NCBI RefSeq assembly: GCF_003047265.1
Contig: NZ_PZYY01000004.1
Location: 310,001 to 374,000, forward strand
Source of the DNA: Nocardioides terrigena
GTDB taxonomy: Bacteria > Actinomycetota > Actinomycetes > Propionibacteriales > Nocardioidaceae
Length of the DNA stretch: 64,000 bases
Reading direction: 5' to 3'
The notes under the pieces are model-generated. The model saw only the letters and a list, made by a program, of their open reading frames with translations, was not told where the DNA came from and ran no database searches. Shown here in pieces: positions 22,400 through 31,060 of the stretch. The position numbers and the translations under genes were made by a program. Within the stretch, counting starts at the first letter, position 1. Each line of letters opens with the position of its first letter.

Positions 22400-22525
22400 A
22401 TGAAGAAGATCATCCTGGTCCTGCTGGCCGCCGCCGGTGCCGCCTTCGCGAAGAAGAAGATGGACGAGGGCAAGTCCGAGCAGGCCCTGTGGGCCGAGGC
22501 GACGGACACCGTCCACAAGTCCTGA
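22400..22525 (+). CDS. DLW-39-type small protein (41 residues)
   Basis: A 41-codon gene lies between tRNA-Ile and tRNA-Ala, with AGGAG at 22389-22393. It starts [20 protein letters not shown], a short hydrophobic helix, and continues with [11 protein letters not shown]. Tiny proteins of this kind (NCBI name DLW-39, for a conserved Asp-Leu-Trp) occur at exactly this place in many actinobacteria. Here the motif reads Ala-Leu-Trp. Location is probably the membrane; function is unknown. Confidence 0.85.
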   Translation: MKKIILVLLAAAGAAFAKKKMDEGKSEQALWAEATDTVHKS

Positions 22526-22553
22526 TCCTCACCGGCCCTCGCGGGCCGACCCG

Positions 22554-22626
22554 GGGGCCTTGGCGCAATTGGTAGCGCACCTGCTTTGCAAGCAGGGGGT
22601 TAGGGGTTCGAGTCCCCTAGGCTCCA
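22554..22626 (+). tRNA. tRNA-Ala (anticodon TGC)
   Basis: The acceptor stem GGGGCCT pairs with AGGCTCC, with one G-T pair. The anticodon loop is TTTGCAA on a CCTGC/GCAGG stem, and the T arm is GGGGTTCGAGTCCCC. It is the alaT position next to ileT. Confidence 0.97.
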
Positions 22627-22791
22627 CCACCCATCTCCTCCATCTGGTCGCGCGGAACCACTGGCTGACCGGTGATCCCCGTAGGCCCGGTCAAGGACCT
22701 CCGGCACACGGGGCCGGGGCGCCCGCCTCTGACCGATCGGCCCGGACCGGCGCATGCTCGGTAGCAGGAGGACCCTGCGAGGAGGCCCGGC

Positions 22792-23448
22792 ATGAAGCGC
22801 CCGACGCTGGTTGCGCTCTCGGTGGCGGTGGTGGCCGTCATGATGGCCGCGCTGGTGACCGCCGTGCTCGCCCTCGCGCTGGGGGACCGGGACCGCGGCT
22901 GGGGTCCGGGCATGATGACGTCGACCGCCCAGGACCGCGACGACCGCGACCCCGGCAGATCGGGGCCGGGGTCGATGATGGGCGGCGGCTTCATGGGGGC
23001 CGGGATGCACGTCGCGGTCCGCAGCGAGGCGGAGTTCCTGGTCGAGATGGTGGCCCACCACGAGGAGGCGATCGACGCGGCCGGTGAGCTGGCCCGGTCC
23101 GAGCGCCCCGAGATGCGCGAGCTCGGTCGCTCCATCGTCGAGGGCCAGACCGCCGAGGTCGAGCAGATGCGCGGGTGGCTCGAGGAGTGGTACCCCGACA
23201 TGTCGACGAGTGCCGACTACGAGCCGATGATGCGCGACCTCGAGGACCTCACCGGCGACGAGCTCGACCGGGTCTTCCTCGAGGACATGGTCGGGCACCA
23301 CATGGCCGCCGTGATGATGGCGCAGCAGCTGGTGGTCCGCGACCTCGCCGAGCACGAGGACGTCGAGGACCTGGCCCGGTCGATCAGCAGCAGCCAGCAC
23401 GCCGAGATCCTCACCATGCGGGCGTGGCTGTGGGAGTGGTTCGGCTGA
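22792..23448 (+). CDS. DUF305-family secreted or membrane-anchored protein
   Basis: 218 residues from ATG 22792 (GGAGG upstream). An N-terminal hydrophobic segment (about 8-32) is a signal or anchor. It is followed by a Gly/Met-rich linker (SMMGGGFMGAGMHV). Two DUF305 four-helix units follow, each with a metal-like His pair: EMVAHHEEAIDAA, then DMVGHHMAAVMMAQQL, ending with SQHAEILTMRAWL. DUF305 proteins resemble ferritin-like bundles and often sit near copper or silver resistance genes. No metal role is proven here. The gene converges on the transglutaminase-like gene with only 3 bp between the stops. Confidence 0.88.
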   Translation: MKRPTLVALSVAVVAVMMAALVTAVLALALGDRDRGWGPGMMTSTAQDRDDRDPGRSGPGSMMGGGFMGAGMHVAVRSEAEFLVEMVAHHEEAIDAAGELARSERPEMRELGRSIVEGQTAEVEQMRGWLEEWYPDMSTSADYEPMMRDLEDLTGDELDRVFLEDMVGHHMAAVMMAQQLVVRDLAEHEDVEDLARSISSSQHAEILTMRAWLWEWFG

Positions 23449-23451
23449 TCC

Positions 23452-25656
23452 TCAGCGCCGGCGGCGGAGCAGCGAGCGTGGGTCGAGCGGCGCGAGCACG
23501 CGTCGTACGGGACGAGCCGACGACCTGAGACCGGCGCGCCCCTCGTCGACGAGCGCCCAGAACTCCTCCGCGGTGTCCGGCTCGTCCGGTGAGAACGTCG
23601 CGACGTCGGCGTCGCGGGCGAGGGACCGGGGTACGCCGAGGGCGGTGGCCTGCGCGGACCGGGTGCTGCGGGGCACGGCGACGCCGAGGTCGTGCGCGGT
23701 GTCGACCAGCTCGTCCCAGCCGCCGAGGTAGGCCAGCGACGTGGGGGACGCGGCCCGCCGCCGGCGTCGTCGCAGTACCTTGAGCAGCGGCACGACCCCG
23801 AGCGCGAGCGGCACCAGGAGCAGCAGCGGCCACCGGGGGAGCGGCTGGTCCGCGGCCTCGTCCTGCCGGTCCTCGGCCTCCGCCTCCTCCCGGACCTCGG
23901 GCTCGGGCTGCTGCGGTCGGTCCTCGGGACGCTGCTCGGGTGGGAGCCTGACCTCGGGCAGCGGCGCCGAGTCGCGCTTGGGCGGCCGACGCCCCATGAA
24001 GGCGCGGGTCGGCAGCACCCGCCAGGAGCCGTTGGCGACGCGGATCTCGACCCAGGCGTCGAGGTGCTTGCCCTTGATCACCCCGTTGCGGCCGAGCACG
24101 GCGCCGACGGCCACCCGGGCGGGGACGCCGATGCGGTTGGCGAGCAGCGCCATGGTCGCGGCGTACTGCTCGTCGTTGCCGACCATGATCGGCGCGTTGA
24201 CGAACCCCTCGTCGAGCCGGCGCTCGTCCTGGCCCGCGTCGAAGCGGGTCTCCCACCCGAAGGCGCCGTCGGAGTAGCGGCCGCGCTCGCGGAGCCGGTC
24301 GGCGATGCGGAAGACGGCCGCCATCTGCGTCTTCGCCCCCAGCGACCACGCCTGCGCGGGCACGTCGAGGAACTCGGCGGCTTCCTGCAGGGTCGTGTCG
24401 GGGCGCCGGAAGGGCTTCATCCGCACCGTGAGCTTGTCGGGGGTCGGGATGGCGGTGAGGACGTAGTCCTCCTGGACGCGCAGCCCGCCGGGGAGGACCG
24501 CGGTGTCGGTGGCCCGGTTGTAGCGCAGGTCGGGCAGCCGGTCGCTGGCGTAGTCGTCGTAGAACTCGAAGGCCTGCATCGCCCCGATGGTCGGCACCCA
24601 CGGGAGGTCCCACGTGCTGCGCACGAAGAACGTGTAGAGCTGCTCCTCGCCCCGGGCGGGGTTGTCGAGGCGGGACGGCACACGCAGGAACCGGTCGGTG
24701 AAGTCGTCGGGGCTGGTGTCGTCGTCGGCGTACCAACGGGTGCCGTCGTACCGGTCCATCACCGCCACCCGGACCCGGGTGCCGGGGCCGGCGCCCCGGA
24801 CCCGGAAGAGCTTGCGGTCCGCGAGGTTGGTGTAGGACCCGGGGCCCTCGTCGCGGAACCGGCGGAAGGCCGACAGGGGCGTCTCGAGGTAGACCGAGTC
24901 GTAGGGCGCCACCGCCTCGCGCAGCACGAAGCGGCGCTGGCCGTCCGGCTGGTCGACGACGACGTACGACGCCGCGGCGACGAGGCCGACGACCGCCAGG
25001 CCCACCAGCAGGCGACGCGCGGACACCGCACCCAGGGCCGCGTCGCTGCGCCGGCCGGCCTCGAAGCGCAGCCCGCGGTGCGAGATCCAGGCGAGGGAGA
25101 CCAGTCCGAAGCCGATCCCCTGGAGGAGGGTCGAGAACGGGTCGGTCACGCCGAGCACGAGGGCGACCACCAGCCCCGCGGCCATCGGGAGCAGCGGCAG
25201 CGCGGCCCGGCGGCTGCGCAGCGCCAGCGCCGAGGCGGCACCGGCCGGGAAGAGCCCCAGGGCGTAGGGGATCAGCAGCACCGAACCCTCGCCGTCGACC
25301 AGCGGGGCGGTCTCCACGAGGACGCGCCAGGAGCCGACGGTGCCGACCACGACGTCGGCGATCGTCTCGATGTCGGGCACGCCGAGCAGGAGCCCGGACG
25401 AGCCGAGGGCGAGCAGGCCCGCGGTGAGCAGGTAGGGCACCGGCAGCAGCGGCAGGACCACCCCGAGCCCCATCCGCAGGGTGACGAGGGTGAGGGTCCA
25501 GGCCAGGCCGATCGCCACCCCGGCCACGCCGACGAGGACCCAGCGGATCCCGGCGAAGCTGTCGGTGAGGCCCACCAGCGTGATCGCCGACAGCACGACG
25601 ACCGCGAGCAGGTCGGCGGCGGCGTACGGCGGCAGGGGGCGGGTGCGAGTGCTCAC
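23452..25656 (-). CDS. TgpA-type transglutaminase-fold membrane protein, apparently lacking the catalytic triad
   Basis: 734 residues from GTG 25656, overlapping the DUF58 stop by 4 bp. An N-terminal block of six or so helices (about 10-210) precedes a large extracellular region, a late helix (about 615-640, WPLLLLVPLALGVVPLL) and a basic C-terminal cytoplasmic part. The transglutaminase-like core is recognisable in YAATMALLANRIGVPARVAVGAVLG and DAWVEIRVANGSWRVLPT. By eye the catalytic Cys position is Asp495 (GNDEQ instead of GxCEQ). The His is Asp533 (DAW instead of HAW), and the Asp of WxPxDPT is Leu548. It is therefore probably a pseudoenzyme. Partners moxR and DUF58 are encoded upstream. 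Confidence 0.85.
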   Translation of the reverse strand: MSTRTRPLPPYAAADLLAVVVLSAITLVGLTDSFAGIRWVLVGVAGVAIGLAWTLTLVTLRMGLGVVLPLLPVPYLLTAGLLALGSSGLLLGVPDIETIADVVVGTVGSWRVLVETAPLVDGEGSVLLIPYALGLFPAGAASALALRSRRAALPLLPMAAGLVVALVLGVTDPFSTLLQGIGFGLVSLAWISHRGLRFEAGRRSDAALGAVSARRLLVGLAVVGLVAAASYVVVDQPDGQRRFVLREAVAPYDSVYLETPLSAFRRFRDEGPGSYTNLADRKLFRVRGAGPGTRVRVAVMDRYDGTRWYADDDTSPDDFTDRFLRVPSRLDNPARGEEQLYTFFVRSTWDLPWVPTIGAMQAFEFYDDYASDRLPDLRYNRATDTAVLPGGLRVQEDYVLTAIPTPDKLTVRMKPFRRPDTTLQEAAEFLDVPAQAWSLGAKTQMAAVFRIADRLRERGRYSDGAFGWETRFDAGQDERRLDEGFVNAPIMVGNDEQYAATMALLANRIGVPARVAVGAVLGRNGVIKGKHLDAWVEIRVANGSWRVLPTRAFMGRRPPKRDSAPLPEVRLPPEQRPEDRPQQPEPEVREEAEAEDRQDEAADQPLPRWPLLLLVPLALGVVPLLKVLRRRRRRAASPTSLAYLGGWDELVDTAHDLGVAVPRSTRSAQATALGVPRSLARDADVATFSPDEPDTAEEFWALVDEGRAGLRSSARPVRRVLAPLDPRSLLRRRR

Positions 25657-26831
25657 GAGGCGGCCGCCATCAGCCCGGGGAGCTCGCCGAGCAACCCGAC
25701 GGTGACGGCGTCGTGGCTGTGCTGGCGCAGCACGCCTGCCGTCTCGCCGGGCGCGGCCCGCAGCACCACGACGCGGGTGTCGGCCGGCAGCGCGACGGTC
25801 GCGCGCGTGACGGCCTCCGCGTCGGTGCCGCTGCCCGTGACGAGCAGCAGCACGCTGGTCTCCGGCGCCAGCACCATCGCGGTGGCCACCTGCTCGCTCA
25901 GCGACGCGGCACCGGGCACCGGGTCGATCCGGCAGGTGCCGTCGAGGACGGCGGGGGCCGGGAGCGCGGTCAGCTGCACGTCGGCGCAGGCCAGGCTCAC
26001 GTCGTACTCCTCGCGCGCGGCGCACATCAGCAGCGACGCCGCGACCGACGCCGCCAGCTCGAAGGCCTCGACGGAGGGGTACGCCGCCGGGTCGGCGTCG
26101 ACCACGACGGTGGCGTGGTTGCGCCGGGTGTCGTGGTACTGCCGGACCAGCAGCTCGCCGGCGCGGGCCGAGGAGCGCCAGTGGACGTGGCGCAGGTCGT
26201 CCCCGGGGACGTACTCGCGCAGCGCGTGGAAGGCCAGGTCGCTCATGGAGACCCGGTCGCTGGGCGTGCCCTCGAGGTCGCGGACCTGACCGGCCCCCAG
26301 CGTCGGCACCACCACCATCGCGGGGCGCACGAAGAGCTCCCGGGCACCGCCCCAGCGCACCGGACGGTGCAGGAGCCCGAGCGGGTCGGAGCGGACCGCG
26401 GTGGCGGGGCCCACCTGGAGCACCCCGCGGGCCAGGTCGTCGACGACGACCTCGACCCGCTCGCGGCTGCCGCGGTCGAGCGACGGCATCCGCACCCAGG
26501 TCTCCCGGGTGCCGACGGGGATCCGCACCAGGGGCTGCCACAGCGGCAGGGCGCCGTGGTTCGTCGCGGTCAGGGAGGCCTCGACGGCCTCGCCGGCCGT
26601 GGTGCGGGGCGGGCGGAGCCGCAGGTCGGCCTCGACCCGCATGGGGACGAGCAGCCAGGGCACCGCGGCGAGCAGCACGCCGAGGCACATCACCGCGACG
26701 AGGCGCAGCTCGACGAGGCCCCAGACGAGCGACCCGGCGTAGGCCACCACCCCGAGCAGGAGCACGCCGCGGCCCGTCGACGTCACCACGCGCGACCCCG
26801 TCCTGGTCACCGCGAGCGCGCGCGACAGCAC
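25653..26831 (-). CDS. DUF58 (von Willebrand A-like) protein
   Basis: 392 residues from GTG 26831. Two membrane helices lie near the N-terminus (about 18-60), followed by a beta-rich segment. The DUF58 signature is visible as LREYVPGDDLRHVHWRSSARAGELLVRQY. A VWA-like fold follows, with VVVDADPAAYPSVEAFE and LLLVTGSG. DUF58 proteins act with MoxR ATPases and transglutaminase-like membrane proteins, and all three are consecutive here. Their joint function is poorly known; envelope assembly is usually suggested. Confidence 0.87.
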   Translation of the reverse strand: MLSRALAVTRTGSRVVTSTGRGVLLLGVVAYAGSLVWGLVELRLVAVMCLGVLLAAVPWLLVPMRVEADLRLRPPRTTAGEAVEASLTATNHGALPLWQPLVRIPVGTRETWVRMPSLDRGSRERVEVVVDDLARGVLQVGPATAVRSDPLGLLHRPVRWGGARELFVRPAMVVVPTLGAGQVRDLEGTPSDRVSMSDLAFHALREYVPGDDLRHVHWRSSARAGELLVRQYHDTRRNHATVVVDADPAAYPSVEAFELAASVAASLLMCAAREEYDVSLACADVQLTALPAPAVLDGTCRIDPVPGAASLSEQVATAMVLAPETSVLLLVTGSGTDAEAVTRATVALPADTRVVVLRAAPGETAGVLRQHSHDAVTVGLLGELPGLMAAAS

Positions 26832-26844
26832 GGCAGGTCCCCGG

Positions 26845-27849
26845 TCAGCCGCGGTAGGTCGGGGGCTCGACGGACTCGAGCAGGCGCTCGATGACGTCGT
26901 CGACCGAGACACCGTTGAACTGGGCCTGCGGGTCGAGCAGCAGGCGGTGGCACAGCACCGGCGTGGCCAGGGCGGTGATGTCGCCGGGGACGACCGTGGT
27001 CCGGCCGTCGGCGGCGGCCCAGGTCTTGGCGACCCGGACGAGGGCGAGGCAGCCGCGGGCGGACAGCCCCATCCGCACGTGCTGGAGCTCGCGGCTGGCC
27101 TCGGCGAGCTGGCGGACGTAGCGCACGATCGCGCGGTCGACGTACACCTCCCCGGCGACGCGGGTGAGCTCGGAGACGACCTCGCGGGACACCACGGGCG
27201 CCACCAGCGAGGCGCGGTCGCGGACCGCCGAGCCGAGGAGCAGCTCCTCGGTGGCCTCGGCGTCGGGGTAGCCGACGGAGGTCTTCATGAGGAAGCGGTC
27301 GAGCTGGGCCTCGGGCAGCCGGTAGGTGCCGGCCTGCTCGATGGGGTTCTGGGTGGCGATCACCATGAACGGGCGCGCCACGGCGTGGGTGATGCCGTCC
27401 ACCGTGACGTGGCCCTCCTCCATCACCTCGAGCAGCGCCGACTGGGTCTTGGGCGAGGCACGGTTGATCTCGTCGGCCAGCACGATGTCGTGGAAGATCG
27501 GCCCGCGGTGGAAGTCGAAGGTGCCCTTGTGCTGGTCGTAGACCGTCACGCCGGTGACGTCGGTGGGCAGCAGGTCGGGGGTGAACTGGATGCGCGCGTG
27601 GCTGCCCTCGATGGTGTTGGACAGCGCGCGGGCGAGCATCGTCTTCCCCGTGCCGGGGAGGTCCTCGAGCAGCAGGTGGCCCTCGGACACCAGGCAGGTG
27701 AGCGCGAGCCGCACGACGTGGTCCTTGCCGAGGACGGCGCGGCCCATGTGGTCGGCGATCTGCGTGAAGGTGCGGCTGAACCACTCCGCCTCGTGCGCGG
27801 TGATCGATCCGGTGCTGCCGTCGACCACCGTCGGCTGGGTGTCAGTCAT
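26845..27849 (-). CDS. MoxR-family AAA+ ATPase
   Basis: 334 residues from ATG 27849. Walker A is EDLPGTGKTMLARAL, Walker B is VLADEINRASPKTQSALLEVMEE, and the MoxR motif ATQNPIEQAGTYRLPEAQLDRFLMK is complete. MoxR proteins act as chaperone-like ATPases on VWA-domain partners; the partner here is the DUF58 protein encoded 13 bp downstream. It heads a three-gene minus-strand operon and is divergent from the SURF1 gene. Confidence 0.95.
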   Translation of the reverse strand: MTDTQPTVVDGSTGSITAHEAEWFSRTFTQIADHMGRAVLGKDHVVRLALTCLVSEGHLLLEDLPGTGKTMLARALSNTIEGSHARIQFTPDLLPTDVTGVTVYDQHKGTFDFHRGPIFHDIVLADEINRASPKTQSALLEVMEEGHVTVDGITHAVARPFMVIATQNPIEQAGTYRLPEAQLDRFLMKTSVGYPDAEATEELLLGSAVRDRASLVAPVVSREVVSELTRVAGEVYVDRAIVRYVRQLAEASRELQHVRMGLSARGCLALVRVAKTWAAADGRTTVVPGDITALATPVLCHRLLLDPQAQFNGVSVDDVIERLLESVEPPTYRG

Positions 27850-27921
27850 GTCCGCCTCTCCCTGTCGTGCGAAGGGTACGCGGGCGTGGGGCGGCTGGGG
27901 GCCGAGTGGCAGACTCTGGCC

Positions 27922-28638
27922 GTGTCATCCACCCCCCGGACCGTCGCCGCCACGGCGCTGGCCCTGGTGCTCGTCGGCATCGCCGGCTGGCTCGGCTGGT
28001 GGCAGCTCGGGGCCTGGCAGGCGCGCCGCGACGCCGAGGCGCGCGACCTCACCGAGCTGACCCCGGTGGCGATCGACGAGGTGATGGGCTCCGACGACCC
28101 GTTCCCCGGCAACGAGGTCGGCCGGCCGGTCGACGTGGCCGGCAGCTGGCTCCCCGAGGGCTCGTTCTGGGTCTCCGACCGGGTACAGGACGGCCGTGAC
28201 GGCTACTGGGCGGTGACCCCTCTGGAGCTCTCCGGTACCGACACCGCGGTGCTGGTGGTCCGCGGCTGGAGCGACGCCCCCGACGGGGAGCTGCCCGACG
28301 GCTCCGCCGAGCTCACGGGCTGGCTCCAGCCCGCCGAGGGCACCGGTGCGGTCGACGACGACCCGGACGACGACGTCGTACCCCAGCTCCGCATCGCCGA
28401 CGCCGTCCAGCGCGTCGACGCCGACCTGTACGGCGCCTACGTGGTGGCGCAGGAGCCCGCGCCCGGCCTGGAGGCGGCGAGCCTGGGGTCGCTGCCGGAG
28501 GTGGGCAGCTTCACCGCGCTGAAGAACCTGTTGTACGCCGTGGAGTGGTGGGTCTTCGGTGGCTTCGCCGCCTTCATCTGGTGGCGCTGGGTGCGCGACC
28601 TGCGGGCTGCGGACCGCGTGACAGACTCGCCCGCGTGA
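27922..28638 (+). CDS. SURF1-family cytochrome oxidase assembly protein
   Basis: 238 residues from GTG 27922. There is one membrane helix at each end (about 9-27 and 207-226), the SURF1 hairpin layout. Recognised pieces are WLGWWQLGAWQARRD after the first helix, GYWAVTPLEL, VLVVRGW and the final NLLYAVEWWVFGGFAAFIWWRW. SURF1 helps insert haem into subunit I of cytochrome c oxidase. The stop overlaps the next start by 4 bp (GTGA). Confidence 0.9.
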   Translation: MSSTPRTVAATALALVLVGIAGWLGWWQLGAWQARRDAEARDLTELTPVAIDEVMGSDDPFPGNEVGRPVDVAGSWLPEGSFWVSDRVQDGRDGYWAVTPLELSGTDTAVLVVRGWSDAPDGELPDGSAELTGWLQPAEGTGAVDDDPDDDVVPQLRIADAVQRVDADLYGAYVVAQEPAPGLEAASLGSLPEVGSFTALKNLLYAVEWWVFGGFAAFIWWRWVRDLRAADRVTDSPA

Positions 28639-29027
28639 AGGCTGCCCTGCTCCGCTACCGCGTCATGGCCACCGTCGTCGGTGTGCTGCTCGTCGTCCTC
28701 ATCCTGATCGGCGTCCCGCTGGCCAACTTCGACGGCAGCAGCATGTGGGGCGTCTTCCCCAGCACCCCCGAGCTGGTCACCCCCGGGTCCTCGGTCCAGC
28801 AGTTCGGCGAGGCGATCACCGAGTACCTCGGCGTCGCGCACGGGTGGCTCTACATGATCTTCCTGGTGACCGCGTTCATGCTCGGACGTCGCGCCGCCTG
28901 GGAGATGCCCTTCCTCGTGGTCACCCTGGTCTGCGGGACCGTGCCGATCCTGTCGTTCTGGGCCGAGCACCGCGCCACGCAGCGGACCCGCGCCGAGCAC
29001 CCCGAGCTGCAACCCGAGCTGCGATGA
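28635..29027 (+). CDS. DUF3817 membrane protein
   Basis: 130 residues from GTG 28635, overlapping the SURF1 stop. It has three membrane helices (about 9-29, 67-85 and 93-111) with the DUF3817 core GVAHGWLYMIFLVTAFMLGR between them, followed by a short hydrophilic tail. DUF3817 proteins are common next to respiratory or membrane-assembly genes in actinobacteria, and the function is unknown. The SURF1 overlap suggests a link to cytochrome oxidase biogenesis. Confidence 0.87.
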   Translation: MKAALLRYRVMATVVGVLLVVLILIGVPLANFDGSSMWGVFPSTPELVTPGSSVQQFGEAITEYLGVAHGWLYMIFLVTAFMLGRRAAWEMPFLVVTLVCGTVPILSFWAEHRATQRTRAEHPELQPELR

Positions 29028-29048
29028 GCACGTGAGGGGCGCTCGATC

Positions 29049-29897
29049 GTGACGACCGCGTTCGTCCTGGGCGGCGGCGGCATCCTCGGTGCCGTCGAGG
29101 TCGGCATGCTCCGGGCGCTCTTCGAGCGCGGCGTGACCCCCGACCTGGTGCTCGGCACCAGCGTCGGCGCCCTCAACGGCGCGATGGTGGCCCGCGAGCC
29201 GCGGCTGCCGGTGATCGAGCGGCTCACCGACCTGTGGGCCCAGACCGCGCAGTCGCGCGACGTGTACGGCGACCGCCCGCTGCGCAGCGTCCGTCGCGCG
29301 GTCTCCACCGGCACCCACATCTACTCCGCCAAGCCGCTCACCGCCCGGCTGGCCGAGGAGTTCGGCGACACCACCTTCGCCGACCTCGAGGTGTCCTTCC
29401 AGGTGTGTGCGGCCAGCATCGAGCGCTCCGCCGAGCACTGGTTCGACTCCGGGCCGCTGGTGCCGGCGATCGTGGCCAGCGCCGCGGTGCCCGGCCTGCT
29501 CCCGCCCGCCCGGGTCGAGACCGAGTTCGGCGTCGAGCACTTCCTCGATGGCGGTCTGGTCAACTCGATCCCCGTCGGGCGGGCCGTCGCGCTCGGCGCG
29601 ACCCGGGTCTTCGTGCTCCAGGTCGGCCGCATCGATCGACCGCTCTCGGTGCCCAAGCGACCGTGGGACGTGGCCCGGGTGAGCTTCGAGGTGGCCCGCC
29701 GGCACCGCTTCACCCGCGAGCTGGCCGAGGTCCCCGACGACGTCGAGGCCCACGTGCTGCCGGCGGCCGGCACGTCGTCCAAGGACGACTCGATGCTCGC
29801 GTTCCGCAACTTCTCGTCCGTGCAGCGCCGCATCGACGCGACGTACGACGCCTCGATCGCCTATCTCGACGAGCACCTCGGGCCGGACCCGCGGTGA
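29049..29897 (+). CDS. Patatin-like phospholipase
   Basis: 282 residues from GTG 29049. It starts directly with the oxyanion motif AFVLGGGGILGAVEVGML. The nucleophile elbow is GTSVG (Ser38) and the catalytic Asp is in DGG (Asp167), so the Ser-Asp dyad is intact. No signal peptide is seen, so it acts in the cytoplasm or at the inner membrane face on lipid acyl esters. An acyltransferase gene follows by 7 bp, suggesting a lipid remodelling pair. Confidence 0.92.
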   Translation: MTTAFVLGGGGILGAVEVGMLRALFERGVTPDLVLGTSVGALNGAMVAREPRLPVIERLTDLWAQTAQSRDVYGDRPLRSVRRAVSTGTHIYSAKPLTARLAEEFGDTTFADLEVSFQVCAASIERSAEHWFDSGPLVPAIVASAAVPGLLPPARVETEFGVEHFLDGGLVNSIPVGRAVALGATRVFVLQVGRIDRPLSVPKRPWDVARVSFEVARRHRFTRELAEVPDDVEAHVLPAAGTSSKDDSMLAFRNFSSVQRRIDATYDASIAYLDEHLGPDPR

Positions 29898-29904
29898 GCC
29901 GGCC

Positions 29905-30906
29905 GTGATCTGGGTGCTGCGTCGGCTGGTGCTCGCGCCGGCCCTGGTCGTGGTCACCGCCCTGCTGTGGGTCAGCCTGCCGGTCTGGATCATCGGGGCG
30001 GCCGCGCTCTCGCCGGTGATCCCGGGACGCTGGCGGGCACTGCGGCTGTTCTGGGTGGCCTTCCTCTACCTCACGGCCGAGTCGCTGCTGCTGCTCGTGC
30101 TCCTCGGCCTGTGGCTGGCCTCGGGCTTCGGGTGGAAGATCCGGTCGCCGTACTTCGCCGGGATCCACTACGACCTCGTGCAGTTCACGCTGGTCGGCTT
30201 CTTCCGCGAGGCGCGCCGCGTGCTGGCGCTGCGGATCCGCACCGACGGGCCGGCACCCGACCGGCACCCGGAGCGGCCGATCCTGGTCTGCTGCCGCCAC
30301 GCGGGACCGGGCGACTCGTTCACCCTGATGTACGCGCTGCTGCACTGGTACGGCCGTGAGCCGCGCGTCGTCCTCAAGGACACCCTCGCGTGGGACCCGG
30401 CCATCGACGTGATCCTGCGCCGGATCCCGGCGAGCTTCATCTCCCCCGACCCGGGGGCCGGGGAGGACCTCGAGTCGCAGATCGCCGCCCTCGCCGCCGG
30501 GCTGGACACCAACGACGCGTTCGTGATTTTCCCCGAGGGCGGCAACTTCACCCCCGCCCGCCGCGAGCGCGCCATCGGGCGGCTGCACAAGCTCGGCCTG
30601 CACCAGATGGCGCACCGCGCCGAGCGGATGACCCACGTGCTCGCCCCGCGCCCCGGCGGGTTCCTCGCCGCCCTCGACGCGGCCCCGCACGCCGACGTGG
30701 TGATGGTGGCCCACACGGGGCTCGACCACCTGCTGACCGTCGCCGACCTGTGGCGTGAGCTGCCGATGGACAAGACCCTGGTGATGCGCTGGTGGGAGGT
30801 CCCGCGCGCGGAGATCCCGGAGGGACGCGACGAGCGCATCGAGTGGCTCTACGGCTGGTGGGAGCAGATCGACGCCTGGGTCGAGGACAACCGCCCGGTG
30901 GCCTGA
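29905..30906 (+). CDS. PlsC-type glycerophosphate/lysophospholipid acyltransferase
   Basis: 333 residues from GTG 29905. Two membrane segments (about 8-30 and 50-73) precede the catalytic HX4D box HAGPGD (His132, Asp137) and the substrate motif FPEGGNFTP. These are the LPLAT/PlsC signatures. It probably acylates a lysophospholipid or glycerol-phosphate species at the membrane. It forms a tight pair with the patatin gene and ends before a long perfect hairpin. Confidence 0.9.
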   Translation: MIWVLRRLVLAPALVVVTALLWVSLPVWIIGAAALSPVIPGRWRALRLFWVAFLYLTAESLLLLVLLGLWLASGFGWKIRSPYFAGIHYDLVQFTLVGFFREARRVLALRIRTDGPAPDRHPERPILVCCRHAGPGDSFTLMYALLHWYGREPRVVLKDTLAWDPAIDVILRRIPASFISPDPGAGEDLESQIAALAAGLDTNDAFVIFPEGGNFTPARRERAIGRLHKLGLHQMAHRAERMTHVLAPRPGGFLAALDAAPHADVVMVAHTGLDHLLTVADLWRELPMDKTLVMRWWEVPRAEIPEGRDERIEWLYGWWEQIDAWVEDNRPVA

Positions 30907-30919
30907 GGAGCCCTTCTGT

Positions 30920-30986
30920 GGGGTAGTCCGTGACGAACGGACCCCGCCGACGGCCGGTGGGGGGTCCGTTCGTCACGGACTACCCC
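30920..30986. terminator. 26-bp perfect inverted repeat between convergent genes
   Basis: Arms 30920-30945 and 30961-30986 are perfect reverse complements around a 15-nt loop. It sits between the plus-strand acyltransferase gene and the convergent minus-strand gene ending at 31061. It is most simply a bidirectional terminator, though unusually long and exact, and has no U-tract. Confidence 0.65.
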
Positions 30987-31007
30987 GAAAAGGTCCCGGA
31001 CATGCCA

Positions 31008-31037
31008 CGAGCCCCGGACCAGCAGGTCCGGGGCTCG
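31008..31037 (-). terminator. 13-bp stem, 4-nt loop terminator
   Basis: CGAGCCCCGGACC and its exact complement flank AGCA. It lies 24 bp past the stop of the minus-strand gene at 31061 and serves as its terminator. Confidence 0.7.
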
Positions 31038-31060
31038 CGGGGTGGATCAGTGCTGTGCGA

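Noticed and set aside
22269-22626. tRNA-Ile/tRNA-Ala as a site for an integrated element
   Set aside because: No integrase, no partial tRNA repeat and no composition shift nearby; the spacing and order match the normal actinobacterial origin region.
23452-26688. Extension of the transglutaminase-like gene to a 1078-residue product
   Set aside because: The extra N-terminal part is the out-of-frame complement of DUF58. GTG 25656 with a 4-bp overlap is the natural start.
27801-28650. A plus-strand frame running through moxR into the SURF1 gene as one protein
   Set aside because: The part over moxR is its complement. The SURF1 motifs begin at GTG 27922.
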